A DNA stretch of 64,000 nucleotides, taken from the NCBI RefSeq assembly GCF_900114845.1, contig NZ_FOUK01000001.1:1218479-1282478 (forward strand). Reading direction: 5' to 3'. Under the pieces are notes generated by a model. That model ran no database searches. It saw only the letters and a program-made list of their open reading frames with translations, and was not told where the DNA came from. Of the stretch, positions 50,582-58,333 are shown in pieces. Each line of letters starts with the position of its first letter. Within the stretch, counting starts at the first letter, position 1. Position numbers and translations under genes: made by a program. This stretch comes from Pimelobacter simplex. Lineage in GTDB: Bacteria; Actinomycetota; Actinomycetes; Propionibacteriales; Nocardioidaceae.

Positions 50582-51292
50582 ATGGCGACGACCCCGCGAG
50601 AGCGCGCCCGGGCGCAGACGATGGCCGACATCACCCGGATCGGCCGCCAGCACCTGGCCGAGTACGGCGCCGCGGCGCTCTCGCTGCGCGCGGTCGCCCG
50701 CGACCTCGGGGTGGTCTCGTCCGCGGTCTACCGCTACGTCAAGAGCCGCGACGAGCTGCTCACCCTCCTCCTCGTCGACGGGTACGACGACCTCGGCGAT
50801 GCCGTCGCCCGCGCCCTCGCTGCCGCGCCCGGCGCTCCGCACGGCGAGCGCTTCCTCGTCTTCGGGCACGCGATCCGGGACTGGGCGCGCGCCGAGCCGG
50901 CGACCTACGCGCTGCTCTACGGCGCGCCGGTGCCCGGGTACCACGCGCCCGCCGAGCAGACGACGGGTCCGGGCACCCGGGTGGTCCGGATGCTGCTCGA
51001 GCTCGCCGCCGCGGCGCTCGCCGACGACGCGCTGCGCGTCCCCGCGCCATCGGCCCCGGCGCCGCCGGGGCTCGCGGCCGTCTTCGAGGGCGTGCGCGAG
51101 CAGTTCGGGATCGCGCTGCCCGACGACGTCCTGGTCGCCGGGATGCTGGTCTGGGCCGGGCTGTTCGGGTGCGTCAGCTTCGAGGTGTTCGGCCAGTACG
51201 GGCCCGAGGGCCTCGGCGACGACGGCGCGGAGCTCTTCACCCGCCACCTGGTGCTGCTGGGCGACGCCCTCGGGCTCGCCGTCAGCGGCTGA
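50582..51292 (+). CDS. TetR-family regulator with WHG-type C-terminal domain, 236 aa
   Basis: Helix-turn-helix near residues 30-60 (AALSLRAVARDLGVVSSAVYRYVKSRDEL). The C-terminal domain has the TetR_C/WHG pattern, with LLYGAPVPGYHAPAEQT and GLFGCVSFEVFGQY. It probably represses the divergent epimerase-like gene and itself through the paired 11-bp-core operators. The start has a CAGGAT box at 6 nt. The end overlaps the convergent PemK-like gene by 11 bp. Confidence 0.9.
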   Translation: MATTPRERARAQTMADITRIGRQHLAEYGAAALSLRAVARDLGVVSSAVYRYVKSRDELLTLLLVDGYDDLGDAVARALAAAPGAPHGERFLVFGHAIRDWARAEPATYALLYGAPVPGYHAPAEQTTGPGTRVVRMLLELAAAALADDALRVPAPSAPAPPGLAAVFEGVREQFGIALPDDVLVAGMLVWAGLFGCVSFEVFGQYGPEGLGDDGAELFTRHLVLLGDALGLAVSG

Positions 51293-51695
51293 GTGCCTCG
51301 CGCGCGGCGACCACCGCGGCATAGGTCGCGGCGTCGAGCGCCGCGCCCTCGCGTCGCACATCGGCGGCGTCGAGGACGAGGAGGCGGTTGAGCCGGACCT
51401 CGCTCGGGCGTCCGCGCGGGTCCCAGCCGCCGCTGCCGACGTCCATCCAGAGCCGGCCGGCGGCGGCCTCCTGGGCGGCGTCGCGGTCGTGGTCCTTGCT
51501 CGTCATCACCAGGCAGTGCACGAGGTGAGTGCCTCGCTCGTCGGTGCTCGTCCCGATGACGAGCACGGGGCGGTCCTTGCCCTGGGCCGGGTCGTCCTCG
51601 TAGGGGACCCAGGCCCAGACGACCTCGCCCGGGTCGGGGCGTCCGTCGGCGACGGGCGCGTAGGTGCCGTCGGGCTGGTCGGGTGCGTGGGTCAT
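51282..51695 (-). CDS. PemK/MazF-like protein, 137 aa
   Basis: MazF/PemK (CcdB-like SH3) fold suggested by GEVVWAWVPYEDDPAQGKDRPVLVIG and the later strand EVRLNRLLVLD. MazF proteins are mRNA interferases in toxin-antitoxin pairs, but no small antitoxin gene precedes it: it overlaps the MFS exporter gene upstream by ATGA. Orphan PemK-like proteins of this kind are common in actinobacteria and toxicity is not established. Confidence 0.75.
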   Translation of the reverse strand: MTHAPDQPDGTYAPVADGRPDPGEVVWAWVPYEDDPAQGKDRPVLVIGTSTDERGTHLVHCLVMTSKDHDRDAAQEAAAGRLWMDVGSGGWDPRGRPSEVRLNRLLVLDAADVRREGAALDAATYAAVVAAREALSR

Positions 51696-53059
51696 CGGGC
51701 CTCCTCGGCGTGCCGGTCCCTGTCGATCGCGACGATAGCGACGGCGGTCACGAGCGAGATGGCGCCGGCGAGCAGGGTGACGTGGTTCCAGCCTGCCACC
51801 TGCGCGGCCGGCGAGGCGTGCGGCGTGGCGGCGAGGACGCTGACGAGCGTGGTGCCGACGGCCGCGCCGACGTACCGGGCGGTGTTGTTGACGCCGGTGC
51901 CGACCGCGGCGCGGTCGGCGGGCACGGTCGCGATGGCCTGGCGGCCGAGGCCGCCGTTGAGCAGGCCGCTGGCGACGCCGGCCACGATCAGGCCGGGCGC
52001 CAGGCGCCAGGCCGACGGCGGACCGCCGAGCCCGGACAGCATGAGCAGCCCGACGCCGGCGCCGATCAGTCCCGCGGCGAGCTGGGTGGTGCCGGTCATC
52101 CGCAGGGCCAGCGGGCGCAGCAGGAGCGCCGCCGCCGCGCTCGTCGCCGACCAGAGCGCCAGGAGCGCGCCGGCCTGGAGGCTGCTCAGCCCCATCGCGC
52201 CCGTCGCGAACGTGCCCGAGAACGACATCAGGGCGATCACGCCCGCGCCCGTGCCGACGGCGGCGAGCGCGGCCGCGGTGAACCCGCGGTGGCGCAGCAG
52301 GGCCGGCTCGAGCATCGGGTGCCGGCGCCGCACCTGGGCGACGGCGAAGCCGGCGAGCGCCACTGCCGCGACCACGGCCCCGGTGAGCGCGATCCCGGCG
52401 TCGCCGCGGCGGGCCTCGACGAGCGTGATGAGCAGGGCGGTCAGGCCGATGGCCATCAGGGCGGCCCCGGCGAGGTCCATCCGCCGGCCGGGGTCGACGG
52501 CGGACTCGGTGAAGCAGCGCGGTGCGAGGGCGGCGATGGCGAGGCTCGCTCCCGCGATCAGCCAGTAGCTCGCCGGCCACAGGTCGCCGAGGTCGAAGAG
52601 CCCGGTGAGCAGCGGGCCGCCCGCGATGCCCAGGCCCATGCTGCTGCCCCACCAGGCCGCGGCGCGGGCGCGGTGGGCGGGGTCGGTCGTGACGGCGGCG
52701 ACCAGGCCGAGCCCGGTCGCGATCACGCCGGCGGCGCCGAGCCCCTCGACCACCCGGCCGACCACGAACGTGCGGGCGTCGCCGGCCACGGCGCAGAGCA
52801 CCGAGCCGGCCGCCAGGACGAGCGCGCCTCCGGTGAACACCCGCCGGCGCCCGGTCAGGTCGGCGAGCGCCCCTGCCGGGAGCAGGCCCACCGCGAGGCC
52901 GACGCTCATCGAGCTGAGCAGCCACGTCGTCGCCGCGGGCGATGCCGCGAACGCGGCGCTGAGGGTGGTCGCGTTCCCGAGCGGTCCGGCGTAGGCGACC
53001 ATCGCCACGAAGGTGCTGATCGAGGTCAGGGCGAGGGCGGCGGTGCCCGGTCTGTTCAC
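51692..53059 (-). CDS. MFS transporter, drug-efflux type, 455 aa
   Basis: Major facilitator with about twelve to fourteen helices. The loop 2-3 motif is GALADLTGRRRVF and the motif-C-like GxxxGPxxGG appears as GLGIAGGPLLTG. It resembles DHA2-type exporters. The GTG at 53059 lies 6 nt after a CACCAT box and inside one arm of an inverted repeat shared with the divergent HxlR gene, so translation start and operator overlap. Its substrate is unknown. Confidence 0.87.
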   Translation of the reverse strand: MNRPGTAALALTSISTFVAMVAYAGPLGNATTLSAAFAASPAATTWLLSSMSVGLAVGLLPAGALADLTGRRRVFTGGALVLAAGSVLCAVAGDARTFVVGRVVEGLGAAGVIATGLGLVAAVTTDPAHRARAAAWWGSSMGLGIAGGPLLTGLFDLGDLWPASYWLIAGASLAIAALAPRCFTESAVDPGRRMDLAGAALMAIGLTALLITLVEARRGDAGIALTGAVVAAVALAGFAVAQVRRRHPMLEPALLRHRGFTAAALAAVGTGAGVIALMSFSGTFATGAMGLSSLQAGALLALWSATSAAAALLLRPLALRMTGTTQLAAGLIGAGVGLLMLSGLGGPPSAWRLAPGLIVAGVASGLLNGGLGRQAIATVPADRAAVGTGVNNTARYVGAAVGTTLVSVLAATPHASPAAQVAGWNHVTLLAGAISLVTAVAIVAIDRDRHAEEAR

Positions 53060-53097
53060 CGGACCATGGTGGCAGATCGTCGGTCTGGTGAACAGAC
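53050..53097. promoter_or_regulatory. HxlR-type operator: long inverted repeat over both promoters
   Basis: Arms 53050-53065 (GTCTGTTCACCGGACC) and 53082-53097 match in inverse orientation at 15 of 16 positions, centred between the MFS and HxlR genes. The left arm contains the MFS start codon. Confidence 0.7.
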
Positions 53098-53104
53098 TTT
53101 GCGC

Positions 53105-53110
53105 TACGCT
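53105..53110 (+). promoter_or_regulatory. -10 box of the HxlR gene
   Basis: TACGCT, 6 nt before the GTG at 53117. The intervening bases are GGAGGT, so either leaderless or very short-leader initiation is possible. Confidence 0.5.
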
Positions 53111-53116
53111 GGAGGT

Positions 53117-53632
53117 GTGGCGCTCGGCACCGGATACGACCAGCAGGGGTGCTACCTCGCGCGCGCCCTCGAGGTCGTGGGGGAGCGCTGGACCCTGCTG
53201 ATCCTGCGCGACTGCTTCTACGGCGTCCGCCGGTTCACCGACCTGCGCGACCACCTCGACATCTCCCGCGCCGTGCTCACCGCCCGCCTCGACCGCCTGG
53301 TCGCCGACGGCGTGCTGACCCGTGAGCTGGTCGACGGTCACCCGGAGTACGTCCTCACCGAGGCCGGCCGGGACCTGTGGCCGGTGGTCTTCTCGCTCTC
53401 GAAGTGGGGCGAGCAGCACGTCGTGGGGCGTCATCCCGCCCGGGTGTTCAGCCATGCCGACTGCGGCACCGACATCGACGCGCTCGGCCGCTGTCCGGGC
53501 TGCGGCACGGTGCCGGGGCCCGAGGACCTCGTCGTGCGGCCGGGCGCGGGCGACAACCCGCTGCGCCGCGACGACCGGGTCGCCCGCGCGCTCGAGCAGC
53601 CGCACCGGCTGCTCACGCCGCTCGCGGTCTAG
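53117..53632 (+). CDS. HxlR-family winged-helix regulator, 171 aa
   Basis: HxlR domain over residues ~10-105, opening with the conserved cysteine in QGCYLARALEVVGERWTLLILRDC and the FTDLRDHL...ISRAVLTARLDRL recognition region. The C-terminal ~60 residues add a CGTD/CPGCG cysteine cluster that could bind zinc. HxlR proteins often sense aldehydes or quinones through the first cysteine. It diverges from the MFS exporter and is probably its repressor. The stop shares CTAG with the convergent PH-domain gene. Confidence 0.9.
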   Translation: MALGTGYDQQGCYLARALEVVGERWTLLILRDCFYGVRRFTDLRDHLDISRAVLTARLDRLVADGVLTRELVDGHPEYVLTEAGRDLWPVVFSLSKWGEQHVVGRHPARVFSHADCGTDIDALGRCPGCGTVPGPEDLVVRPGAGDNPLRRDDRVARALEQPHRLLTPLAV

Positions 53633-55134
53633 GGCACCAGGAACTGCCCGAGCAGGTCCGGCGTGGCCTCCTCGGCGAGCGCGATCGCGTCGTCCGTGCT
53701 CACGTCGGGCACGTGCACCCGACCCTTGCCGCCGGCCGTCGTCGCGGTCAGGGAGACCAGGCCGGCCCGGCGCTGGAACCAGGTCGCGCGCAGGTTCCAG
53801 CCGATCACGTGGTCCGCAGCCAGCACGTCCCGGCTGCGCAGCACCGAGCCGGAGCGCATCACCACGTGGCCCGCGACGAAGCCGTGCCCGAGCGTCCGGA
53901 CCCGGTCGACGGCGAGCGCCAGCGCGAGCACGACCGGGACGACCGCGAGGGCGAGGAGCGCGACCGGTCCGCCGGCCACCACGCCGGCCACGACGAGCGC
54001 GACGAACGGCAGCGAGCCGAGCAGCGCCCGGCTGAACCGGCGGGTGGCCGCGGCGCGCCCGTGGCTCCGGAGGGGAGCCGTCACCGGGGTCGGGTCGCCC
54101 AGCACGGCCGACGCGACGTCGTACCCGGTGGCGGCGGGGGCGGGCGGCAGCAGCATCGACGACGTCGACTGCCCCTCGCCGCTCAGGCCCGTGACGATCG
54201 CGTTGACCCGCCGGCCGTGCGCGAGCCGGAGCAGCGCGGGCTCGCCGAGCGAGACGCCGGCCAGCCGGGCCATGTCGATGGAGATCTCGCGGTGGGTGAG
54301 CAGGCCGCGGCGGACGTGCCACGCCGTCCGGTAGCGGGCGAGCACGAAGCCGCCGTTGACGACGAGGTAGCCGCCCACGACGACCAGCACCGCCACGAGG
54401 AGGACGCCGACGACCGCGCTGAGCACGAAGGTCGTGCCGATCCCCGCGAGGTCCGCCTCGGAGACCCGCAGGTGCACGCTCTCGGCGATCTGGAAGGTGG
54501 CGCCCGCGAGCGCACCGAAGGCGACGAGGACGGTGCCGCTGAACGGCGCGTACCAGAGCCAGCGCGGCGAGAACCTCGCCACCACGTGCTCCTCGTCGGG
54601 CACCGCGCCGCCGGCGGCGGCCTGGTCGGGCGTCGCCGCGGGACGGGCGTGGAGCAGCTCGGAGCGCAGCCGGGCGGCCTCCTCGCGCGGCAGCGCGTCG
54701 AGCTCGAGCCGCTCGTCGGCGCCGCTGGCCACGCTGCCGGTGCCGATCACGACGGTGGCCAGGCCGAGGATCCGGTGGATGGGCGAGGCGGTCAGGTCGA
54801 CCGCCCGGACCCGGTCGACCGGCGTCGCCAGCGTGTGCCGCTGGAGCAGCCCACGGCGCAGCTCGACCCGGCCGCCGGCGATCCGGTAGGTCGTCGTCAG
54901 GTAGCGCACGACACCGAGCGCCACCGGGACGCCGACGCCCAGCAGTGCCCACGGGCCGATCCCCGAGGCGCCGCCGGCGACCACGAGGCCGATCAGGACG
55001 GGGAAGAACTTCCCGACCTCGCGGATCGGGTGCACCAGGAGCATCCGCGGGTCGAGCCGCTGCCAGTCGGGCGCGGGGAGCGGAGGCGGAGGTGGCGGCG
55101 GCGGTGGCGGCGGTGGCGGCGGGACGACGGTCAC
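53629..55134 (-). CDS. Bacterial PH-domain (bPH_2, YdbT-like) membrane protein, 501 aa
   Basis: YdbT-family protein. A run of 14 prolines opens the N-terminus (residues ~5-18). Membrane helix pairs alternate with two or three bPH_2 domains (first near TTYRIAGGRVELRRGLLQRHTLATPVDRVRAVD, second near ARYRTAWHVRRGLLTHREISID, third near GFVAGHVVMRSGSVLRSRDVLAADHVIGW). Function of the family is unknown. The GTG start overlaps the stop of the smaller PH gene (GTGA), so the two are cotranslated, as for ydbS-ydbT of Bacillus. Confidence 0.88.
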   Translation of the reverse strand: MTVVPPPPPPPPPPPPPPLPAPDWQRLDPRMLLVHPIREVGKFFPVLIGLVVAGGASGIGPWALLGVGVPVALGVVRYLTTTYRIAGGRVELRRGLLQRHTLATPVDRVRAVDLTASPIHRILGLATVVIGTGSVASGADERLELDALPREEAARLRSELLHARPAATPDQAAAGGAVPDEEHVVARFSPRWLWYAPFSGTVLVAFGALAGATFQIAESVHLRVSEADLAGIGTTFVLSAVVGVLLVAVLVVVGGYLVVNGGFVLARYRTAWHVRRGLLTHREISIDMARLAGVSLGEPALLRLAHGRRVNAIVTGLSGEGQSTSSMLLPPAPAATGYDVASAVLGDPTPVTAPLRSHGRAAATRRFSRALLGSLPFVALVVAGVVAGGPVALLALAVVPVVLALALAVDRVRTLGHGFVAGHVVMRSGSVLRSRDVLAADHVIGWNLRATWFQRRAGLVSLTATTAGGKGRVHVPDVSTDDAIALAEEATPDLLGQFLVP

Positions 55135-55613
55135 GTCGCGTCGCCCGCGACGAGGTCGGCCTTGCGGGTCAGCTCGTCGGTGAGCGCGAGCGCGACGTCC
55201 CGGTCGAGGCCCTCGATCTGCAGCGGACCGGCGGCCGACGCCGTGGTCACCGTCACCGAGGCGAGCCCGAAGAGCCGGGCGAGGGGTCCCTGGGCGAAGT
55301 CGACGGTCTGCACCCGCGACATGGGGGCGATCCGGCGCTCGCGCGCCCACCAGCCGCGCTGGGTGTAGACGGCGGTGGGGGAGACCTCCCAGCGGTGCAC
55401 CCGGTAGCGCCACTGGGGGACGACGACCGCGACCACCGCGCACACGACGACGGCCAGTCCGGTCAGCCACCACCGCAGCCCGTCGGGCGTCGCGAAGTAG
55501 GCGCCGACACCGAGGCCGACCGCGACGACCGTCGCCGAGATCGCCGTCTCGACGTGCCACATCAGGCGGGCGCGGGGGCTGACCCGGTGGGCGGGTTCGC
55601 GCAGCTGTGTCAC
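55131..55613 (-). CDS. Bacterial PH-domain (bPH_2, YdbS-like) membrane protein, 160 aa
   Basis: Two N-terminal helices (ETAISATVVAVGLGVGAYF and WLTGLAVVVCAVVAVVVP) and one bPH_2 domain (WEVSPTAVYTQRGWWARERRIAPMSRVQTVDF). It is the small partner of the 501-aa protein encoded immediately downstream. GTG at 55613 has a TAGGCT box at 7 nt and thus a leaderless promoter. Confidence 0.9.
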   Translation of the reverse strand: MTQLREPAHRVSPRARLMWHVETAISATVVAVGLGVGAYFATPDGLRWWLTGLAVVVCAVVAVVVPQWRYRVHRWEVSPTAVYTQRGWWARERRIAPMSRVQTVDFAQGPLARLFGLASVTVTTASAAGPLQIEGLDRDVALALTDELTRKADLVAGDAT

Positions 55614-55620
55614 GCTCGCG

Positions 55621-55626
55621 AGCCTA
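55621..55626 (-). promoter_or_regulatory. -10 box, leaderless promoter of the PH-domain operon
   Basis: TAGGCT on the minus strand, 7 nt before the GTG at 55613. Confidence 0.6.
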
Positions 55627-55763
55627 CGGGCCGGGGTGGTCCCGGGACGGCAGTGGGACCATCGTCCCGGTGCCGTCCGTCCTGGACGGCCCGAATTGAC
55701 CACGGCCGGAGTTCCGTCGGCCACATCGGGCGCGAGCGGTGCCCGTCGTACCCGGTGCGCACC

Positions 55764-55769
55764 TAGCCT
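55764..55769 (+). promoter_or_regulatory. -10 box, leaderless promoter of the GGDEF gene
   Basis: TAGCCT, 6 nt before the GTG at 55776. Confidence 0.6.
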
Positions 55770-55775
55770 GGGCGT

Positions 55776-56963
55776 GTGCTGGACGTCGTGACACTCCGCG
55801 TGGCCTTCGGTCTCGTCGCCGTCGGCGTCCTCGTGCTGTTCTACGGCGTCACCTACCGCTCGACCCGCTCGGCCTACAGCGGCTGGTGGTGCGGCTCGCT
55901 GGCGTTCTTCGTCGTGAGCGCCTCGCTCTTCCTGCTCAACGGCACCGCCTTCCAGGTGGTCGCCAACCCGCTCGGCAACACCGCGGGCACCCTCGGTGCC
56001 GCCTGCGTGTGGGCCGGCGCCCGCAGCCTGCGCGAGCGCGAGGTCCGGTGGTGGCAGCTCGCGCTGCTGCCCGCCGTCGTGCTCGTCGTCTCGCTGCTCG
56101 ACGACCCCGGCCACGACGTCTGGGCGGGCGGCGTGGCTTACCTCTTCGCCATGGCCGCGCTGATCGGCGGCTCGGCCTGGGAGCTGGTCCGCCTGCTCCG
56201 GACCCAGCGCCCGGCCGGCGGGGCTCGCGAGCAGTTCCGGTTCGCGGTCTCGTCGATGGCGATCGTGTCGGGCGTGATCGGCGGCTTCTACCTCGCGCGC
56301 GACGTCGTCTTCGTCGCGGCCGGCCCCGACAGCGCCGTCTTCCGGATCGGCTTCGGCAGCCAGGTGACCACGCTGCTGACGATGCTGCTGCTCGTCGTCG
56401 TCACGTTCAGCATGTCCGCGCTGAGCCACGAGCAGCAGACCACCGAGCTGCGCCGCCAGGCCACCCGCGACGGCCTCACCGGCCTGCTCAACCGCCGCGC
56501 CTTCCTCGAGGTCGCCGAGCGCCAGCTCGACCAGGCCCGGGTGACCCGGCACGCCGCGATCCTCGTCGCGGACCTCGACCGCTTCAAGAGCATCAACGAC
56601 GGCTCAGGGCACGCCGCAGGCGACCGTGCCCTGGTCGCCTTCGCCGACGCCTGCCGCTCCGTCGTCGGTCAGCAGGGCATCGTCAGCCGCCTCGGCGGCG
56701 ACGAGTTCGGCCTGCTCACCCTCGGCGGTCCGGCCGAGGAGATCGTCGCCGAGATCGCCGCCCGCTACAGCGCCGGTGCCGGCGAGACCGATCCGCCGAC
56801 GGCCAGCTTCGGCATCGCCGCCGTCCTCCCGCACGACGACGTGGCCCTCGCCCTGGCCCGTGCCGACCAGGCGCTCTACGAGGCCAAGGACGGCGGCCGG
56901 GCCCGCGCCGTCCGGCACGACGACGGGTCGGCGGGCGGGCTCGACGGGCGTCGCTCGGCCTGA
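55776..56963 (+). CDS. Membrane diguanylate cyclase (GGDEF), 395 aa
   Basis: About seven helices in residues 8-215 (a compact sensor without a large periplasmic loop) are followed by a GGDEF domain starting at RDGLTGLLNRRAFLEV, with the active-site loop RLGGDEFGLL intact. It should make cyclic-di-GMP from GTP. The inhibitory RxxD site that normally precedes GGDEF by five residues is absent (GQQGIVSRLGGDEF), so product inhibition is probably weak. The start is GTG with a leaderless -10 box. Confidence 0.92.
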   Translation: MLDVVTLRVAFGLVAVGVLVLFYGVTYRSTRSAYSGWWCGSLAFFVVSASLFLLNGTAFQVVANPLGNTAGTLGAACVWAGARSLREREVRWWQLALLPAVVLVVSLLDDPGHDVWAGGVAYLFAMAALIGGSAWELVRLLRTQRPAGGAREQFRFAVSSMAIVSGVIGGFYLARDVVFVAAGPDSAVFRIGFGSQVTTLLTMLLLVVVTFSMSALSHEQQTTELRRQATRDGLTGLLNRRAFLEVAERQLDQARVTRHAAILVADLDRFKSINDGSGHAAGDRALVAFADACRSVVGQQGIVSRLGGDEFGLLTLGGPAEEIVAEIAARYSAGAGETDPPTASFGIAAVLPHDDVALALARADQALYEAKDGGRARAVRHDDGSAGGLDGRRSA

Positions 56964-56973
56964 GGGCCCGGCG

Positions 56974-57576
56974 TCAGCCGCGCGCGATGCGCGGCGAGTA
57001 GCGGAGGTCGTCGCGCACCTGGCGGTCACGGAGGCCGTCGTCGGACCACATCCGGTTGCGATCGAAGCGCGCGGCGCCGACGCCGGCGCGCACCCAGGCG
57101 GGCGAGCCGATGCAGGTCGTCGGCACGACGATGGTGGCGAGCCGGCGCTGGCGGTCGATGTCGGTGCGCAGGCCCGCGCACTCGACGGTGTCGTTGCCCT
57201 GGGTGAGCTCGTGGCGGGTCGAGCCGAACATCTTGAAGTATCCGGCGTCGTACGAGCCGCCGCCCGGGGTGCGCAGGCTGACGCCGACGAAGAAGGCGCG
57301 CGTGGGGAGGGCGGCCCGGGTGCGGATCTTGACGACGACGTGGTCGGCGGTGTGCGCGATCCGGATCTTGCGGATGTCGACCGACGCCTCGCGGCGGTCG
57401 AGCCGTCCCGGGGAGTCGCTCGCGCTGTCGAGGCGGCCCGAGCGGGCGTCGCGGGAGGCGTCGACGTGGGTGTAGTCGGCGGCCGAGGCCAGGGCCGGCG
57501 TGGCGACGACGGTGGTGACGGCGGCGCCGGCCGCCATCAGGACGGCGGCCCAGCGGGCACGAGCGGTGACGAGCAT
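56974..57576 (-). CDS. Secreted protein, paralogue A of a tandem pair, 200 aa
   Basis: A signal peptide (ending near ALASA, residue ~31) is followed by a beta-rich ~165-residue domain beginning ADYTHVDASRDARS. It aligns along its length with the next gene: both share IRIAHTADHVVVKIRT, TDIDRxRRLxTIVVPTTCIGSPAWVR and the SPRIARG ending. No family is recognised. Two ATGs occur at 57585 and 57576; the second lies 7 nt after CAGGAT. Confidence 0.75.
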   Translation of the reverse strand: MLVTARARWAAVLMAAGAAVTTVVATPALASAADYTHVDASRDARSGRLDSASDSPGRLDRREASVDIRKIRIAHTADHVVVKIRTRAALPTRAFFVGVSLRTPGGGSYDAGYFKMFGSTRHELTQGNDTVECAGLRTDIDRQRRLATIVVPTTCIGSPAWVRAGVGAARFDRNRMWSDDGLRDRQVRDDLRYSPRIARG

Positions 57577-57596
57577 GGGGCGCATCCTGTCACGTG

Positions 57597-57637
57597 CGAC
57601 GGCGACCGCCCGGCACGGGGCCGGACGGTCGCCGTCG
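57597..57637. terminator. Hairpin between the two secreted paralogues
   Basis: A 12-bp stem (57597-57608 with 57626-57637) is continued, after one mismatch, by CCGGC/GCCGG around a 5-nt loop. It lies downstream of the paralogue B stop. Confidence 0.7.
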
Positions 57638-57659
57638 TCGCTGTCGTCGGAGGGTCGGG

Positions 57660-58256
57660 TCAGCCGCGGGCGATGCGCGGGCTGAGGCCGGCGTCCTCGC
57701 CGAGGGGACCGCTGCGCAGGCCGTCGTCGGCGTAGATCCGCTTGCCGACGATGCGGGAGGCGCCGGCCCCGACCCGCACCCAGGCCGGCGAGCCGATGCA
57801 GGTCGTCGGCACCACGATGGTGGTGAGCCGGCGCGCGCGGTCGATGTCGGTGCGGTAGCCCGCGCACTCGACGGCGTCGGACCCGGACGTGAGCTCGTTG
57901 CCGGTGTACCCGAAGAACTTGTAGGTCCCGGCCTCGAAGCTGCCGCCGGAGGTGCGGAGCACCGCGCCGACGAAGAACTTCTTCGTGGGGATCGGGCCTC
58001 GGGTGCGGATCTTCACGACGACGTGGTCGGCCGTGTGGCTGACCCGGACCGTGCGGATGTCGACGGCGCGCTCGCGGGGCGCGGGACGACGGATCACGTC
58101 GCTGGTCGACTGGATGTCGGCCGACCGGACGTCGCGGGCGCGGTCGGTGTGGCGGTAGTCGGCGGCCGAGGCGAGGGCGGGGGTCACCGCGACGAGGGCG
58201 GTGGCGCCGGCGAGGCCGGCGGCGAGACGGACGAGGGCAGGGGGGCGGTTGCGCAT
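57660..58256 (-). CDS. Secreted protein, paralogue B of a tandem pair, 198 aa
   Basis: Same architecture as paralogue A: signal peptide ending near ALASA, then ADYRHTDRARDVRSADI and a beta-rich domain with two conserved cysteines (VECAGYRTD and TTCIGSP) that could form a disulfide. Its promoter copies that of A, with CAGGAT 7 nt before the ATG at 58256. The pair is a recent tandem duplication with separate promoters. Function unknown; export suggests an envelope or secreted role. Confidence 0.75.
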   Translation of the reverse strand: MRNRPPALVRLAAGLAGATALVAVTPALASAADYRHTDRARDVRSADIQSTSDVIRRPAPRERAVDIRTVRVSHTADHVVVKIRTRGPIPTKKFFVGAVLRTSGGSFEAGTYKFFGYTGNELTSGSDAVECAGYRTDIDRARRLTTIVVPTTCIGSPAWVRVGAGASRIVGKRIYADDGLRSGPLGEDAGLSPRIARG

Positions 58257-58282
58257 GCCGAGCATCCTGCCGGGAGACGACG

Positions 58283-58318
58283 GCGCCCGTGGTGAGTAGG
58301 GGTACTCACCACGGGCGC
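58283..58318. terminator. Terminator of accA3, 16-bp perfect stem
   Basis: A perfect 16-bp stem (58283-58298 with 58303-58318) with a GGGG loop lies 16 bp beyond the accA3 stop on the minus strand. Confidence 0.82.
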
Positions 58319-58333
58319 GATCGGGTAGCTGGG

